A DNA stretch of 64,000 nucleotides from an uncultured Pontibacter sp. (GCF_947492645.1 NZ_CANLMZ010000010.1:248001-312000), one strand, 5' to 3'. Positions 25,902-35,400 are shown, counted from the first letter of the stretch. Numbers and translations: made by a program. The notes: generated by a model from the letters alone, not told the origin.

Positions 25902-26373
25902 AAACCTGGTATGGTGGGTTGCCGCCTTACTGCTGCTACTAAGCAGCTGCGACCCTGCCCGCATTTATGAGCAGAACGTGGAGTTGCCGGAAAGTAACTG
26001 GCAAATTGATAATGCACCTGTTTTTGAGTTTGAGATAACAGACACAACGAAGGTATATGATGTATACTTTAATGTACGCTACAACATAGAGTACGATTAT
26101 TATAACCTGTACCTGCGTCACCAACTGGTAGGGCCGGATAGTGTACAGGTATCAGCTAAGTTGCATGAGGTGCTGCTAATGGATGCTAAAACCGGCAAGC
26201 CTTTAGGTGATGGCTCCAGCGATACGTTTGATCTGCAAACCCTGGCGCTGGATAATGTTAGGTTTGCCAAAGTAGGCAAGTATAGCTTAAAGCTAACACA
26301 GTATATGCGCCGCGATCCGTTGCCACATATTGTGGCCGTTGGTGTAAGAGTTGCCGAAAACGCAGCAGAATAA
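25894..26373 (+). CDS. gldH: Gliding motility lipoprotein GldH
   Basis: 159 residues from the ATG at 25894, which overlaps the ricT stop. A longer open frame reaches further upstream but is only a shadow of ricT. The start MHKNLVWWVAALLLLLSSC is a lipoprotein signal with Cys acceptor, followed by DPARIYEQNVELPESNW, a GldH landmark, and a beta-rich domain (VYDVYFNVRYNIEYDYYNLY). GldH is needed for gliding and T9SS function in Flavobacterium johnsoniae. Its presence fits the T9SS cargo gene at 10.7 kb. A terminator follows 20 bases later. Confidence 0.92.
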   Translation: MHKNLVWWVAALLLLLSSCDPARIYEQNVELPESNWQIDNAPVFEFEITDTTKVYDVYFNVRYNIEYDYYNLYLRHQLVGPDSVQVSAKLHEVLLMDAKTGKPLGDGSSDTFDLQTLALDNVRFAKVGKYSLKLTQYMRRDPLPHIVAVGVRVAENAAE

Positions 26374-26393
26374 AAATCAAACTAACGATGCAT

Positions 26394-26428
26394 AAAAGCC
26401 CTGCACAGATTTGCTGTGCAGGGCTTTT
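26394..26428 (+). terminator. Terminator after ricT-gldH
   Basis: AAAAGCCCTGCACAG pairs perfectly with CTGTGCAGGGCTTTT around a 5-base loop, 20 bases after the gldH stop. Confidence 0.88.
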
Positions 26429-26559
26429 GCTTTTTGTTGCTTTTACGTACAGCGGTAATACCTATACCTTTCATTATTTAACGTATAGTTATGTAGCAAC
26501 AAAACACTTGTTCCGTAAGTATTGATTAGCTCGCATAATTATAAGCACATACTGTCAAA

Positions 26560-27660
26560 ATGAAATCCACTCTTATCATACTAGGCTTCGTCTTCACCCT
26601 CTTTTCATTTCTTCCATTTATCAAATCACCGCTCTGGTGGATCAGGGTTTTAGACTTTCCGCGTTTACACATCGCCATATTTCTGACAATCATACTTGTA
26701 GTATATATCAGCATGTATGGCCTCGGCGACACATCGGATAAACTAATGCTTGCATTATGGTTAGCTGCCATCCTAAACCAGGTTAGATATATATTCTGGT
26801 TTACACCTGTTGCAAAGGTAGAGGCACTACGAAGCGAGCAAAAGCAGCCAGCCAATGCCTTTACCCTAATGATCGCCAATGTGCGGATGGTGAATAAGAA
26901 GTACCAGAAGTTTAAAGAACTTGTGTTGAAGGAGAACCCAGACATGCTGGTAATGAACGAACCCGACGAGGCATGGCACGAAAGCGTACGCATGGAGTTT
27001 GATAAGCTTTTCCCGTTTTCCATTAAAAAGCCTATTAGCAATACCTATGGCATGTTGCTCTGGAGCAAGTTTAAGCTGCACGACAGCGAGATCAGATTTT
27101 TGGTAGAGGAAGACATACCTTCTTTTTATACTATAGTTGAGCTTCCCAGCGGCAAAAAATTTGACCTTTTCACAGTACACCCACAGCCCCCCCGCCTGAT
27201 GCGCAATACAGAAACCCGCGAAGCCGAGTTGCTTATTGTTGCCAAACAAGCTAAAGAAAGCAAGTACCCAAGTATAGTTGCCGGCGACCTGAACGATGTG
27301 GCCTGGTCTAGTACCACCAAGCTATTCAAAAAGATAAGTTGTATGCTGGACCCACGTGTTGGCCGCGGATTTTACAATACCTATAACGCTTTAATCCCTT
27401 TCTTCCGCTACCCCTTAGACCATGTGTTTTATGAACCGGATTTCAGGCTGGTAGACCTAAGACGGCTAAGCAAGTTTGGGTCGGACCACTTTCCTATTGC
27501 TATTACGCTTAATTATGAGCCTATCACCCAGGAAAAGCAGGAGCCACCAAAAGCAGACACCGAAGACAAAGTAGAAGCAAAGGAGTTGATTGAGGAAGGA
27601 TTGGAAAAAGGCGAAGAACGTAGCCAGGAGAAAAGCGAAGAGCAGAAGCAGCGGACATAA
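26560..27660 (+). CDS. Membrane-anchored endonuclease/exonuclease/phosphatase (EEP) family protein
   Basis: 366 residues. Three hydrophobic segments occupy residues 1-85. The EEP domain follows (about 105-315): IANVRMVNKKYQKF, a catalytic Glu in MLVMNEPDEAW, IVAGDLNDVAWSS with the Asp-x-Asn pair, and the terminal SDHFPIAITL with the Asp-His dyad. This set of catalytic residues is complete. The tail from 315 is a run of Glu, Lys and Gln, likely disordered. Members with this layout are annotated as phosphodiesterases acting at the membrane, and the substrate is not known. It is flanked by terminators, so it is monocistronic. Confidence 0.85.
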   Translation: MKSTLIILGFVFTLFSFLPFIKSPLWWIRVLDFPRLHIAIFLTIILVVYISMYGLGDTSDKLMLALWLAAILNQVRYIFWFTPVAKVEALRSEQKQPANAFTLMIANVRMVNKKYQKFKELVLKENPDMLVMNEPDEAWHESVRMEFDKLFPFSIKKPISNTYGMLLWSKFKLHDSEIRFLVEEDIPSFYTIVELPSGKKFDLFTVHPQPPRLMRNTETREAELLIVAKQAKESKYPSIVAGDLNDVAWSSTTKLFKKISCMLDPRVGRGFYNTYNALIPFFRYPLDHVFYEPDFRLVDLRRLSKFGSDHFPIAITLNYEPITQEKQEPPKADTEDKVEAKELIEEGLEKGEERSQEKSEEQKQRT

Positions 27661-27663
27661 AAA

Positions 27664-27688
27664 AACCCGCTCAGCAACTGAGCGGGTT
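27664..27688. terminator. Bidirectional terminator between the EEP and cold-shock genes
   Basis: AACCCGCTCAG / CTGAGCGGGTT with loop CAA. The A run before it gives a T run for the minus-strand cold-shock gene. It begins 3 bases after the EEP stop codon. Confidence 0.8.
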
Positions 27689-27730
27689 AAAATAGATGAA
27701 TGATGCCTTGCGGCACTATATGGTTACAAC

Positions 27731-27922
27731 CTAGATTTTCTCTACGTTGATTGCATTCAATCCTTTTTTGCCATCTTTAACTTCGTAAGACACGTGGTCG
27801 TTTTCGCGGATCTCATGGATCAGACCAGTCTGATGCACGAAAATTTCCTGGTTAGTGTCGTCGGCTACTATGAAACCGAAACCTTTTGATACGTTAAAGA
27901 ATTTTACTTTACCTGTCATCAT
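27731..27922 (-). CDS. Cold-shock domain protein
   Basis: 63 residues covering one cold-shock domain. It contains GKVKFFNVSKGFGFI (RNP1 KGFGFI) and IFVHQTG (RNP2), followed by VSYEVKDGKKGLNAINVEKI. It binds single-stranded RNA and DNA, usually as an RNA chaperone. The first two codons are both ATG; either may start translation. A -7 box lies close upstream, leaving a short leader rather than the long thermosensing leader of E. coli cspA. Confidence 0.95.
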   Translation of the reverse strand: MMTGKVKFFNVSKGFGFIVADDTNQEIFVHQTGLIHEIRENDHVSYEVKDGKKGLNAINVEKI

Positions 27923-27946
27923 TACAATAATAATTAATTAATGAGG

Positions 27947-27954
27947 CAAAGGTA
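27947..27954 (-). promoter_or_regulatory. Putative -7 box (TACCTTTG) of the cold-shock gene
   Basis: Exact TAnnTTTG match on the minus strand, 24 bases upstream of the start codon. Confidence 0.5.
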
Positions 27955-28201
27955 CATATTCCTTTCAAAATTACTACTAACTGCAAAAAAATATCAACCG
28001 GAACATCATCAGACACTTACAGAAGTATACCTCTGTAAAGCAACTCCTTTGTACTACTACTTTTAAGGTTATCTGCTGCCTCCGTTTTCATGCTTCCGTG
28101 GCCTTTAATATTGCATTACTCCTCTACCCTTATACTCCAATATCGAAATAACCAACTAACGTGGGGTTCGTATAGCTAAAACGTTCTGTTACATTAAAAA
28201 A

Positions 28202-28285
28202 GCGGCACCGTCACCAGTATTTTGTGCCGGTTCTGTGGGTAACAGAATCCACATCTGCCGCCCCTGTGGCTCAAATGTGCGGGGC
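28202..28285 (+). promoter_or_regulatory. Potentially structured leader of the low-complexity protein gene
   Basis: This lies inside a 407-base gene-free gap (27923-28329). CGGCAC (28203-28208) can pair with GTGCCG (28224-28229), or the overlapping GCGGCA can pair with TGCCGC (28256-28261), so the two folds compete. A further hairpin is possible between GGTTCTGT (28229-28236) and ACAGAATCC (28242-28250), and another between GCCCC (28260-28264) and GGGGC (28281-28285). Whether they form in RNA is not known. The rest of the gap holds nothing I recognise. Confidence 0.35.
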
Positions 28286-28314
28286 ACGCAACAAACTTAA
28301 TTTTAACAATAAAC

Positions 28315-28320
28315 AAGGAG
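28315..28320 (+). promoter_or_regulatory. Strong Shine-Dalgarno sequence before the low-complexity protein
   Basis: AAGGAG lies 9 bases before the ATG at 28330. Like the site before ricT it continues as AAGGAGAT. Such sites are rare among the other genes of this window. Confidence 0.6.
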
Positions 28321-28329
28321 ATCAGAACT

Positions 28330-30387
28330 ATGAAAGACACTGAGAAAAACCAAAGCTCGAATGAATCATCTAATATGTCGAGCGGGTCGTCCAGTAACCC
28401 CTCGTCATCATCTAATACATCAATGGGAAGCTCCAGCAGCGGCCTAACTTCATCTTCAGGATCTGACAGCGGCTCTTCATCCTCAAAAAGCGGTAAATCG
28501 TCTGGCTCAGGCTCTAAATCTTCCACTACAAAGGCCAGTTCTTCTAAGTCTGCCAGCGGCAAATCTTCAAGCACTACTTCAGGCAAATCGTCTGGCTCTA
28601 CGTCAGGCAAGTCATCAGGGTCCAGCTCTGGCAAATCTTCGTCAGGCTCTTCCTCTTCTTCTCAACAGGGCAGCAACATGAACCAAGGCTCCGACTCAGG
28701 CAGTTATGGCTCCATGAGCAGCGGCTCGCAGCAAGATTATCAAGGCTCTAACCAGGGTGGCTACGGCAACCAGAACTCCGGCGACCAAGGTGGCTATGGC
28801 AGCCAGGGCGGTTACGGCTATGGATCGCAGCACGGCAACTACGGAGGCCAAAGCGGCTATGGTTACCAAGGCGATTATGGCTCTTCTTCTCAGGGAGGCG
28901 GCATGAGCCAAGGCTCAGGCATGCAAAGTGGCTATGGTAGCGGCAGCCAAGACATGGGTAGTGGTTACGGCGGATCTTCTCAAGGAAGCAACTATGGCTC
29001 TTCATCACAAGGAATGTCAGGTAACACGTATGGCCAGGGTGGCTCTTATGGCTCGTCAGGAGGCTACAACTATGGCAACCAGGGCGGCATAGAGGGCAAC
29101 CGTGTAAGAAACCAGGATCAGGATTTCGGCGCTAGCCGCGGTGGCATGCAAGGAGGTTACCAGGACAGAGAAGGCGACAGACAAGGAGGCATAATCTCGG
29201 GTGGCACTTCAGGTGCGTTCGGAACACAAGGTAACTCGTCGCAGGGTAGCTATGGCAGCTACGAAAGTGGCTTAAGTGGCAATTACGGCAACCACGGCGG
29301 TGGCTACACCAGCCAGAACCAAGGCTCGCATCGCTTTGGATCAGGCCAGGGCGGCTACGGTGGCAGCGGTAATTATGGTTCGTCAAACCAAGGCAACTAC
29401 GGCATGATGAACGACCAGGGAGGCATGGGCCGATACGGCGAAAGCGGCGGTTCTGGCAACTCCAACTATGGTTCTGCTTCGCAAAGCTACGGTTCATCAT
29501 CAGGTGGCATGGGCAGCGGCTACGGCGGCTCATCCAGAGGAGGCTCTTCTCAGGGTGGATACCAGCAAAACTACGGCCAGGGCGACTATGGCCAGCGAGG
29601 CAGCTCTAACCAAGGCATGTCTGGCGGATACGGCTCTTCCAGCTATGGCGGCAGCGGCTCTATGGGCGGTAACTATGGTTCATCTTCAGGCAGCGGCCAG
29701 CAAGGCTATGGCTCAAGTATGACAGGTTCCGGATCATCCAGATCTGGTATGCAAGGTGGCTACGGCGACAGAGACCGTTACGGTTCTATGGGTTATGGCT
29801 CATCGAGAGGCATGAGCGAGTACGACCGTGACAACCAAGGCTCACAGCGTGGCTGGGATTCTCAAAGCTCGATGCAAGGTGGCTACGGCAGCCAGGGCGG
29901 TTATGGCTCAAGAGGTGGTTCTTATAACGATGAGTATCGTTCAGGAAGATCAGGTTCTCAGGGCAGCGACTATGGACAAGGCGGCTACGGCTCAGGTTCT
30001 GGCAGTTCTAGCTCCAACAACTATGGAGGCAGCAGCAGATCAAGCTACGGCGACCGCGACAGAGGCGGCTACGGCGATAGCAACTACAGTAGCGGTATGA
30101 GCGGTGGCTATGGTTACGGATCAGGCTCTGGCAGTTCAGGCCAGGGCAACTACGGGCAGAGCGGCTATAGCTCAGGTGGCTACAACCAGGGTGGCCGTGG
30201 CGGCGACCAAAGCCGTTATGGCTCTATGGATAGCAGCACATCCTACTACAGCGATAACCGTGGTTCAAGCTCTCGTGAAAACTACAGAGGCTATGGCAGC
30301 GGCGACTATAATTCTGGATCAGATTCGGACCAGAACAGAAGCAGCCGCAGAAGCGATCGCTATCGTAACTTAGACAGAGACGAATAA
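28330..30387 (+). CDS. Gly/Ser/Tyr/Gln low-complexity protein resembling FET-type prion-like domains
   Basis: 685 residues with no signal peptide, membrane span, Cys or folded-domain motif. Residues 1-115 are Ser-rich with regularly spaced lysines (SGKSSG repeats). From about 116 to 660 the chain is degenerate GYG, YGS, SQGG and NYGSS repeats, with Tyr spaced every few residues among Gly, Ser, Gln and Asn. Scattered SRGG, GRGG and YGDRDR elements add arginine. The last 20 residues are basic and acidic (SSRRSDRYRNLDRDE). Hydrophobic residues Leu, Ile, Val and Phe are almost absent. This is the composition of phase-separating domains such as FUS. Alternatively it could be a hydrophilin-like stress protein. 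It has its own terminator and stands opposite a cold-shock gene. Function unknown. Confidence 0.8.
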   Translation: MKDTEKNQSSNESSNMSSGSSSNPSSSSNTSMGSSSSGLTSSSGSDSGSSSSKSGKSSGSGSKSSTTKASSSKSASGKSSSTTSGKSSGSTSGKSSGSSSGKSSSGSSSSSQQGSNMNQGSDSGSYGSMSSGSQQDYQGSNQGGYGNQNSGDQGGYGSQGGYGYGSQHGNYGGQSGYGYQGDYGSSSQGGGMSQGSGMQSGYGSGSQDMGSGYGGSSQGSNYGSSSQGMSGNTYGQGGSYGSSGGYNYGNQGGIEGNRVRNQDQDFGASRGGMQGGYQDREGDRQGGIISGGTSGAFGTQGNSSQGSYGSYESGLSGNYGNHGGGYTSQNQGSHRFGSGQGGYGGSGNYGSSNQGNYGMMNDQGGMGRYGESGGSGNSNYGSASQSYGSSSGGMGSGYGGSSRGGSSQGGYQQNYGQGDYGQRGSSNQGMSGGYGSSSYGGSGSMGGNYGSSSGSGQQGYGSSMTGSGSSRSGMQGGYGDRDRYGSMGYGSSRGMSEYDRDNQGSQRGWDSQSSMQGGYGSQGGYGSRGGSYNDEYRSGRSGSQGSDYGQGGYGSGSGSSSSNNYGGSSRSSYGDRDRGGYGDSNYSSGMSGGYGYGSGSGSSGQGNYGQSGYSSGGYNQGGRGGDQSRYGSMDSSTSYYSDNRGSSSRENYRGYGSGDYNSGSDSDQNRSSRRSDRYRNLDRDE

Positions 30388-30405
30388 TATACTATAATAC
30401 TTATA

Positions 30406-30440
30406 AAAGAGGCCACTCCAGAATCTGGAGTGGCCTCTTT
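30406..30440 (+). terminator. Terminator after the low-complexity protein gene
   Basis: AAAGAGGCCACTCCAGA and TCTGGAGTGGCCTCTTT are complementary over 17 bases, beginning 19 bases past the stop. It also lies 36 bases past the stop of the convergent reductase gene, so it may serve both. Confidence 0.85.
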
Positions 30441-30475
30441 GTTTATCAACCAACATCATTAATGTATAGATTTCT

Positions 30476-31351
30476 CTACTCAAAGCATTCTTTGTAATCT
30501 TGTGCAAACTGCTTAAAAGTATGAGGCTTACGGTCAATAACTGCCTGCACAGAATCAAAAACCTGGTTTGAGTTTCCGGCTTTATACACATCGTACAGTT
30601 CTATCATAGCGTCAGCCATCCAATCTGGCGCGCCCTGCGCTATCATAGCCTGTCTGGCAGCATCGCTGGGCACATCTACAAACTCAACTTGCTTGCCTGT
30701 AACTTCGCTTAGCACTTGTGCCGCCTCCCCGTTAGATATAGCCTCTGGGCCAGTTAGCTCATAAATTTTACCTTCGTGGCCTTCGCCTGTCAATACCTCT
30801 ACGCCTACTGCTGCAATATCACGCACATCTATGTATCCTATTTTGCCGTCGCCGGTAGGTAAATACACTTTGCCTTCGCTCTTGATGGTGCTGGCGCTGT
30901 AATTCACAAAGTTTTGCATAAAAGAGGCAGGTCTTAGAAAAGTATAAGCAATGCCGCTGTCTTCGATGTATTTTTCTATTTCGCGGTGCCAGCTGCCCAG
31001 CATTATAGGAGGCTCAGCGTCTGCCCCCATAGCCGATAGCTTTACAATATGCTTTACTCCGTTTTCTTTGGCCTCGTCTACCAGCGTTTTAGCCATGTGC
31101 ACCTGCCCTTTTGCAAAAGGAGTGATTAAAAAAAGCTTGTCTACATGCGTAAAAGCGGCCTGCAAAGAATCTTTGTCTTCAAAGTCCATTTCCACTATCT
31201 CGACCCCGGGTAGGCGTGTCAGGTTTTCGCCTTTGATGACAGAGTGTACTCCGGCTCGTACTCTTATGTCGCCATTATACATTGAAAGCTGCTTCACCAC
31301 TTCTCGCCCAACGGTACCGGTAGCACCCGTTACTAATATTGTTAAATGCAT
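30476..31351 (-). CDS. NmrA-type NAD(P)-binding reductase
   Basis: 291 residues of the atypical short-chain dehydrogenase group (NmrA/QOR2-like). The dinucleotide loop is VTGATGTVGREVV at the N-terminus. LFLITPFAKG near residue 75, VKLSAMGAD near 103, and FLRPASFMQNF near 138 match quinone oxidoreductase-like NmrA proteins, with DVRDIAAVGVEVL later. Members reduce quinones or act as redox sensors; which applies here cannot be told. No cotranscribed partner is evident. Confidence 0.85.
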   Translation of the reverse strand: MHLTILVTGATGTVGREVVKQLSMYNGDIRVRAGVHSVIKGENLTRLPGVEIVEMDFEDKDSLQAAFTHVDKLFLITPFAKGQVHMAKTLVDEAKENGVKHIVKLSAMGADAEPPIMLGSWHREIEKYIEDSGIAYTFLRPASFMQNFVNYSASTIKSEGKVYLPTGDGKIGYIDVRDIAAVGVEVLTGEGHEGKIYELTGPEAISNGEAAQVLSEVTGKQVEFVDVPSDAARQAMIAQGAPDWMADAMIELYDVYKAGNSNQVFDSVQAVIDRKPHTFKQFAQDYKECFE

Positions 31352-31448
31352 AGTTTTATTCTGGTTTAGGATGTATACCTTTAGTACGGCTTTTTAGCTA
31401 TTCTTGATGATAAATTGACAGCTACAAGCCTTAAAAAAGATGAAACAG

Positions 31449-32294
31449 CTACTGGCCTAACGTCAGTTTAAATAGCTTGCCACCCTCATTTGTGAGCAGC
31501 AACTCGTGTTGCGAAGTATAAAGTATGGCCTCTGCCTGGCCGGTTCTGGCAAGCGGTATACAAAAGTGCCTGCCGCCAAGGTTTATACTTCCGTTCTGCA
31601 CCTCAAACAAGTATAACTTACCATAGCCAAGTATGGCAAACTGATCTCCTGCCGGCGAGAGGGCTGCGGCTGTAGTCATGGCTTTTACCGGCAGTTGCTC
31701 CTGTAGCTGGGCCGTATAATTGCCCGGTGTGGCTGGCAAAGTATAAAGCTTCAGCTTTTTATGCCTGCCACGGCTCTTGGTAAAAAGGTACAGCGAGTCC
31801 TGGTGGTAAAAGAAAGCCTCCAGGTCAAAATGCAGGTTATCTTCGGCTGGCGGAAAAGCATTCTGGTCTTCAAACGCAAAGTTTATAGTGCCTGCTAACG
31901 TATAATTCTCCTTGTTGATTTTGTAGATGCGCAGGTCTTTGCGTTGGTTCGCGTTGTTGCCAAAGTCCCCGATGTAAAGATGATCTTCATCCTCTGCCAG
32001 ATCTTCCCAGTCTCTGTTCTGTAGTTGTGGCAGCGGTACAGCATTCAACAACTCTCCCTTTTTGCTGATGTTGTAAAGTATGGCAGGATTGCCGCTATCA
32101 GGATGGGTCCAGAGGGTGCTGTCTGGGCCATGGGCCAGGCCGGAGCTTTCCTGTACTTGCTTGTCCATCTTACTTACCCGCTCCAGTTTATACTTGAAGT
32201 CAGGTTTCTCAAAACCATTATTGCGCCTGTCAGGGCCACAGCCACAGAAGCTGGTTTGCAAGTAGATGTAGAGGGTAAAAAGTTTGAGGAGCAA
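31449..32294 (-). CDS. Predicted exported beta-propeller protein
   Basis: 281 residues. The start MLLKLFTLYIYLQTSFCGC looks like a lipoprotein signal with Cys acceptor. The rest contains propeller-like blades: SSGLAHGPDSTLWTHPDSG, WEDLAEDEDHLYIGDFGNNAN, DLEAFFYHQDSLYLFTKSRG and ATTAAALSPAGDQFAILGYG. The DLEAF and GDFGNN elements are common in Bacteroidota extracellular propellers annotated as hypothetical or SdiA-regulated-like. The ligand or activity is not known. The gene lies between the reductase and the large helicase with gaps of about 100 bases on both sides. Confidence 0.7.
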   Translation of the reverse strand: MLLKLFTLYIYLQTSFCGCGPDRRNNGFEKPDFKYKLERVSKMDKQVQESSGLAHGPDSTLWTHPDSGNPAILYNISKKGELLNAVPLPQLQNRDWEDLAEDEDHLYIGDFGNNANQRKDLRIYKINKENYTLAGTINFAFEDQNAFPPAEDNLHFDLEAFFYHQDSLYLFTKSRGRHKKLKLYTLPATPGNYTAQLQEQLPVKAMTTAAALSPAGDQFAILGYGKLYLFEVQNGSINLGGRHFCIPLARTGQAEAILYTSQHELLLTNEGGKLFKLTLGQ

Positions 32295-32418
32295 AGTCTT
32301 AAATATTAGAGAGCTTAGAAGTTAAAAAGTTGTTTAAAGTTACAGAAATTATAAATTCTATCGCCATTCAGAATAGGTAAAGCCTCCGGTGCTGCCATTG
32401 CTGCTACAGCGGTGATCA

Positions 32419-35400
32419 TCAACATTGTAACAACTTAACTCCCAAACCATCTAACGTCGCCTCCGGATTCTCCCAATACTGCCTGCTGTATACTTTAACG
32501 TAGGGCCAATGGCGCTGCTTTAGAAGTTGCGGCACATCAGCGTGCAGGTGGCGCACCGCATGTTGGCTGTAAAATAAGTCATCGTCGGTGAACACTACAG
32601 CTTTGTAGGTATTGTTTTCTACCATTGTTAAATCGGCAAAAGGCACTTCGGGTTGTAAGTATGGCAGTTGTGCAGCCAACCTCTCTTTAAGCAAAGGCAC
32701 GTGCGTTGGTATATGCTCTTTTTTAGGCTGATACCGGAAATACCGCCTGCTAACCTGCTGTGCATAGTGCAGGTAATCTTTCAGTAGCTTTGGCCCCGGG
32801 TGCAGCGTGTTCTCTACTAGCAACTGCTCTGCCCGGATGCTGCTCACCACCAGCACCTGCTGCCGTGCACGGGTAATGGCTACGTTAAGGCGGTTTTCGC
32901 CGCCTGCCTGGTTCAGGCTGCCAAACTGCATGTTCAGTTTGCCTTTTGCATCGGGCGCGTAACCCACCGAAAGTATAATTACCTCCTTCTCGTCGCCTTG
33001 TATGTTCTCAATGTTTTTTACTAAAACAGAGGCCGGTATAGCTATACTTTGCTGCGCGGCTTTCTCCTCCAGCAGGTCCTGCACCAGCATTTGTTGGTTA
33101 TAGTTAAAGGTAATCACCCCGATTTCCTCCTGACCTGCCTTTAGCTGCTCCAGCACCAGTTCTACCACTTTCTCTGCTTCGGGTAGGTTCTGGTTGTCCT
33201 GCCACAGCCCGTGTACTTTTACAAACTGTATGGCTGGTTGCCTGTCGTTCAGGTCGTGCAGTTCCGGTATCAGTTCCAGTTTGTGGCGGTAAAAGTAGCG
33301 GTTCGAGAACTCAATCAGCTCCGGATAACGGCTGCGGTAATGCTGCGTAAGCATCGTCTGAGGCAAGTATAAACCGCAAAGCTGCAACAAGGATTCTGCA
33401 AACAACTCTTCAACTTCCTCCTCCTCAGAGGTGCTCCAGCGGGCACGGTATAAGTCGGACGGTTTTAGCTGCTGCTGATCGCCAGCCACTACTACTTGTT
33501 TGCCACGCAGCATGGCCGGTATACCTGTTTCGGCATAACATTGCGAGGCTTCATCAAAAATAACCAGGTCAAAACAAGCCTCCAGCGGAAACACCGCCGA
33601 CACCGTTTCCTGCGAAGCCAGCCAGCAGGGCATCAGATCTAATATCTCTGCAGCGAACATAGAGAACAGCTTGCGCAGCGGGTACAGGCTGCGCTTTTTG
33701 CTTACCTGCGCATGCAGTCTGCGGTAGGTAACAGGGTTGCCGAGGCGGTTAAGCTCGATGTTCTTGTAGGTTTGTTCCCGCAAGCGCGACAGCACAATTT
33801 CCTGGCTCAGCTGCTGCTTTTCCTGCAATAGCCGCTGCAGGTCTTCCTCCAGTTTGGTGAGGCCTCCGTTGCTGGGCAGGCGCAGCTCCGGGTGCTGGCT
33901 TTCGAGGTGGTGCAGCCAGGCAAGGTACAAACTGTTCAGGAACAGCTTCTCCCCTTCCTCTCCGGATTTTATACTTTCGCTTAAGAGCAGTTTAGCCACT
34001 TCACGCTCTGCCTGCGTCAGGTCTTCTTTTAACGCATCAAAAGCCACCAGTTCCTCAAAGTATAAAGGCAACGCCTGTAGCAATTCATCAGCAAAATCCT
34101 TCTCCCGCAAAAGCCTTTCTACCTGGTGCTCCGTCAGCCATTGCAGCCAGTTTTTCTGCGCCTCGTCCAGCTGCAGTATAGTTTGTTTCAGCTCCTGCAG
34201 GTGCTCGGGTAAGTTTACCGTTTTCAGCAGTTTTTCGTGCAGCACTTTATTATGGTGCAGTTTATTTAGTTGCTGATGTGCCTCCAGGGCCTGCTCTACT
34301 ACCGCCAACTGTTGCAGCACAGGTGTTGCGTTATCCTCAACGGTTAAGTTATACTTTATACTTTGGTTAATGGCCTGCATCAGCGTTTCGGCCTGCTGCC
34401 TTAGCGCCAGCCTGCGCTGCAGTTCGCTTACACCGGCTGCATCCAGCTCTAGTTTATACTTTGCCAGCGCCTGTTTCAGCGTGTTCTTATCTTTAGAGAA
34501 TTGCCAGCTTATACTTTTAAACAGGTTGCCCTGCTGCTCCTCATACTTTGCAATAGCAGCTTTTACTTTCTCAACATCAGCCGCAGGAATGGCAGCATCC
34601 GGAGCAGGGCCAACGGAATATAATTTTTTCAGTTCCTGCACCTGCTTTGTTAGTTCTTTTATACTTACAGGCTTTTGCAGCAGCACCTCCACCACCTCGT
34701 GCACCCCATTTTGCAATAACCATTGGTGTACATGGTTTATACTTTCGAGGATGTTTGGTGGCAGCGCGTTCAGCTCCAGATCAAATCCACTTTGCTCGTT
34801 TATACTTTGCTGTAGCGCATCGTACTCTTCCTGCACCGCTTTTATACTTTGCTCGAGTTGCTGCCGCTGCGGCCAGCTGTAGCCTTTCATACTTCGCCGG
34901 TCGCGCCACACAAAACCGGGTGCCTCAAACCTGACAGCCTGCTCTAGGTATTGCCTTAGCCTTGGTAAAAAAGCGACTACTGTATCAGCCGAAAAATTCT
35001 TGTAGAAGTTATCTAGATTTATGTGTGGTTGCTGCAGGCTGCTGAGCAAGTATAATTCTTTAGCCGACCAGCCGCATACGCTGGTATCAAACAGGGCTTT
35101 TTTAAAACTCTCGAGCTGCTCTGTGCTTTTGTTGATGCCGCGGCTAACTTCCAGAAAGGCCCTGTCGGTGTAGATGCTGTTGAGTGCCAGGTTCTGTTTT
35201 TTATACTCGTCGAGTTGGTCTACCTGGTGCAGCAACTGGCTAAAAATGGCTTTGCGATCGGTGTTGATATCGTGCACCAGGCCGGCAAAAATGCTTAAAC
35301 CCTGCTGCGACAAACGCTGATGCACCACATCCAGAGCGGCTCTTTTCTGGCTCACGACCAGCACCTTTTTGCCCCGCGCTGTAAAATCCGACACTAGGTT

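Noticed and set aside
25128..25964. Long antisense frame opposite ricT
   Set aside because: It is the mirror of the Arg/Glu/Pro-rich tail, dominated by Leu, Ser, Arg and Phe with no domain, and conflicts with the well-supported RicT and GldH frames.
28194..28634. Antisense Asp/Leu/Pro-rich frame opposite the start of the low-complexity gene
   Set aside because: The repeats are the reverse complement of Ser/Lys/Gly codons of the sense gene, which has the Shine-Dalgarno site and terminator.
28330..30387. Tandem DNA repeat or CRISPR-like array
   Set aside because: The repeats are at protein level only. Codons vary between copies and no constant spacer length exists.
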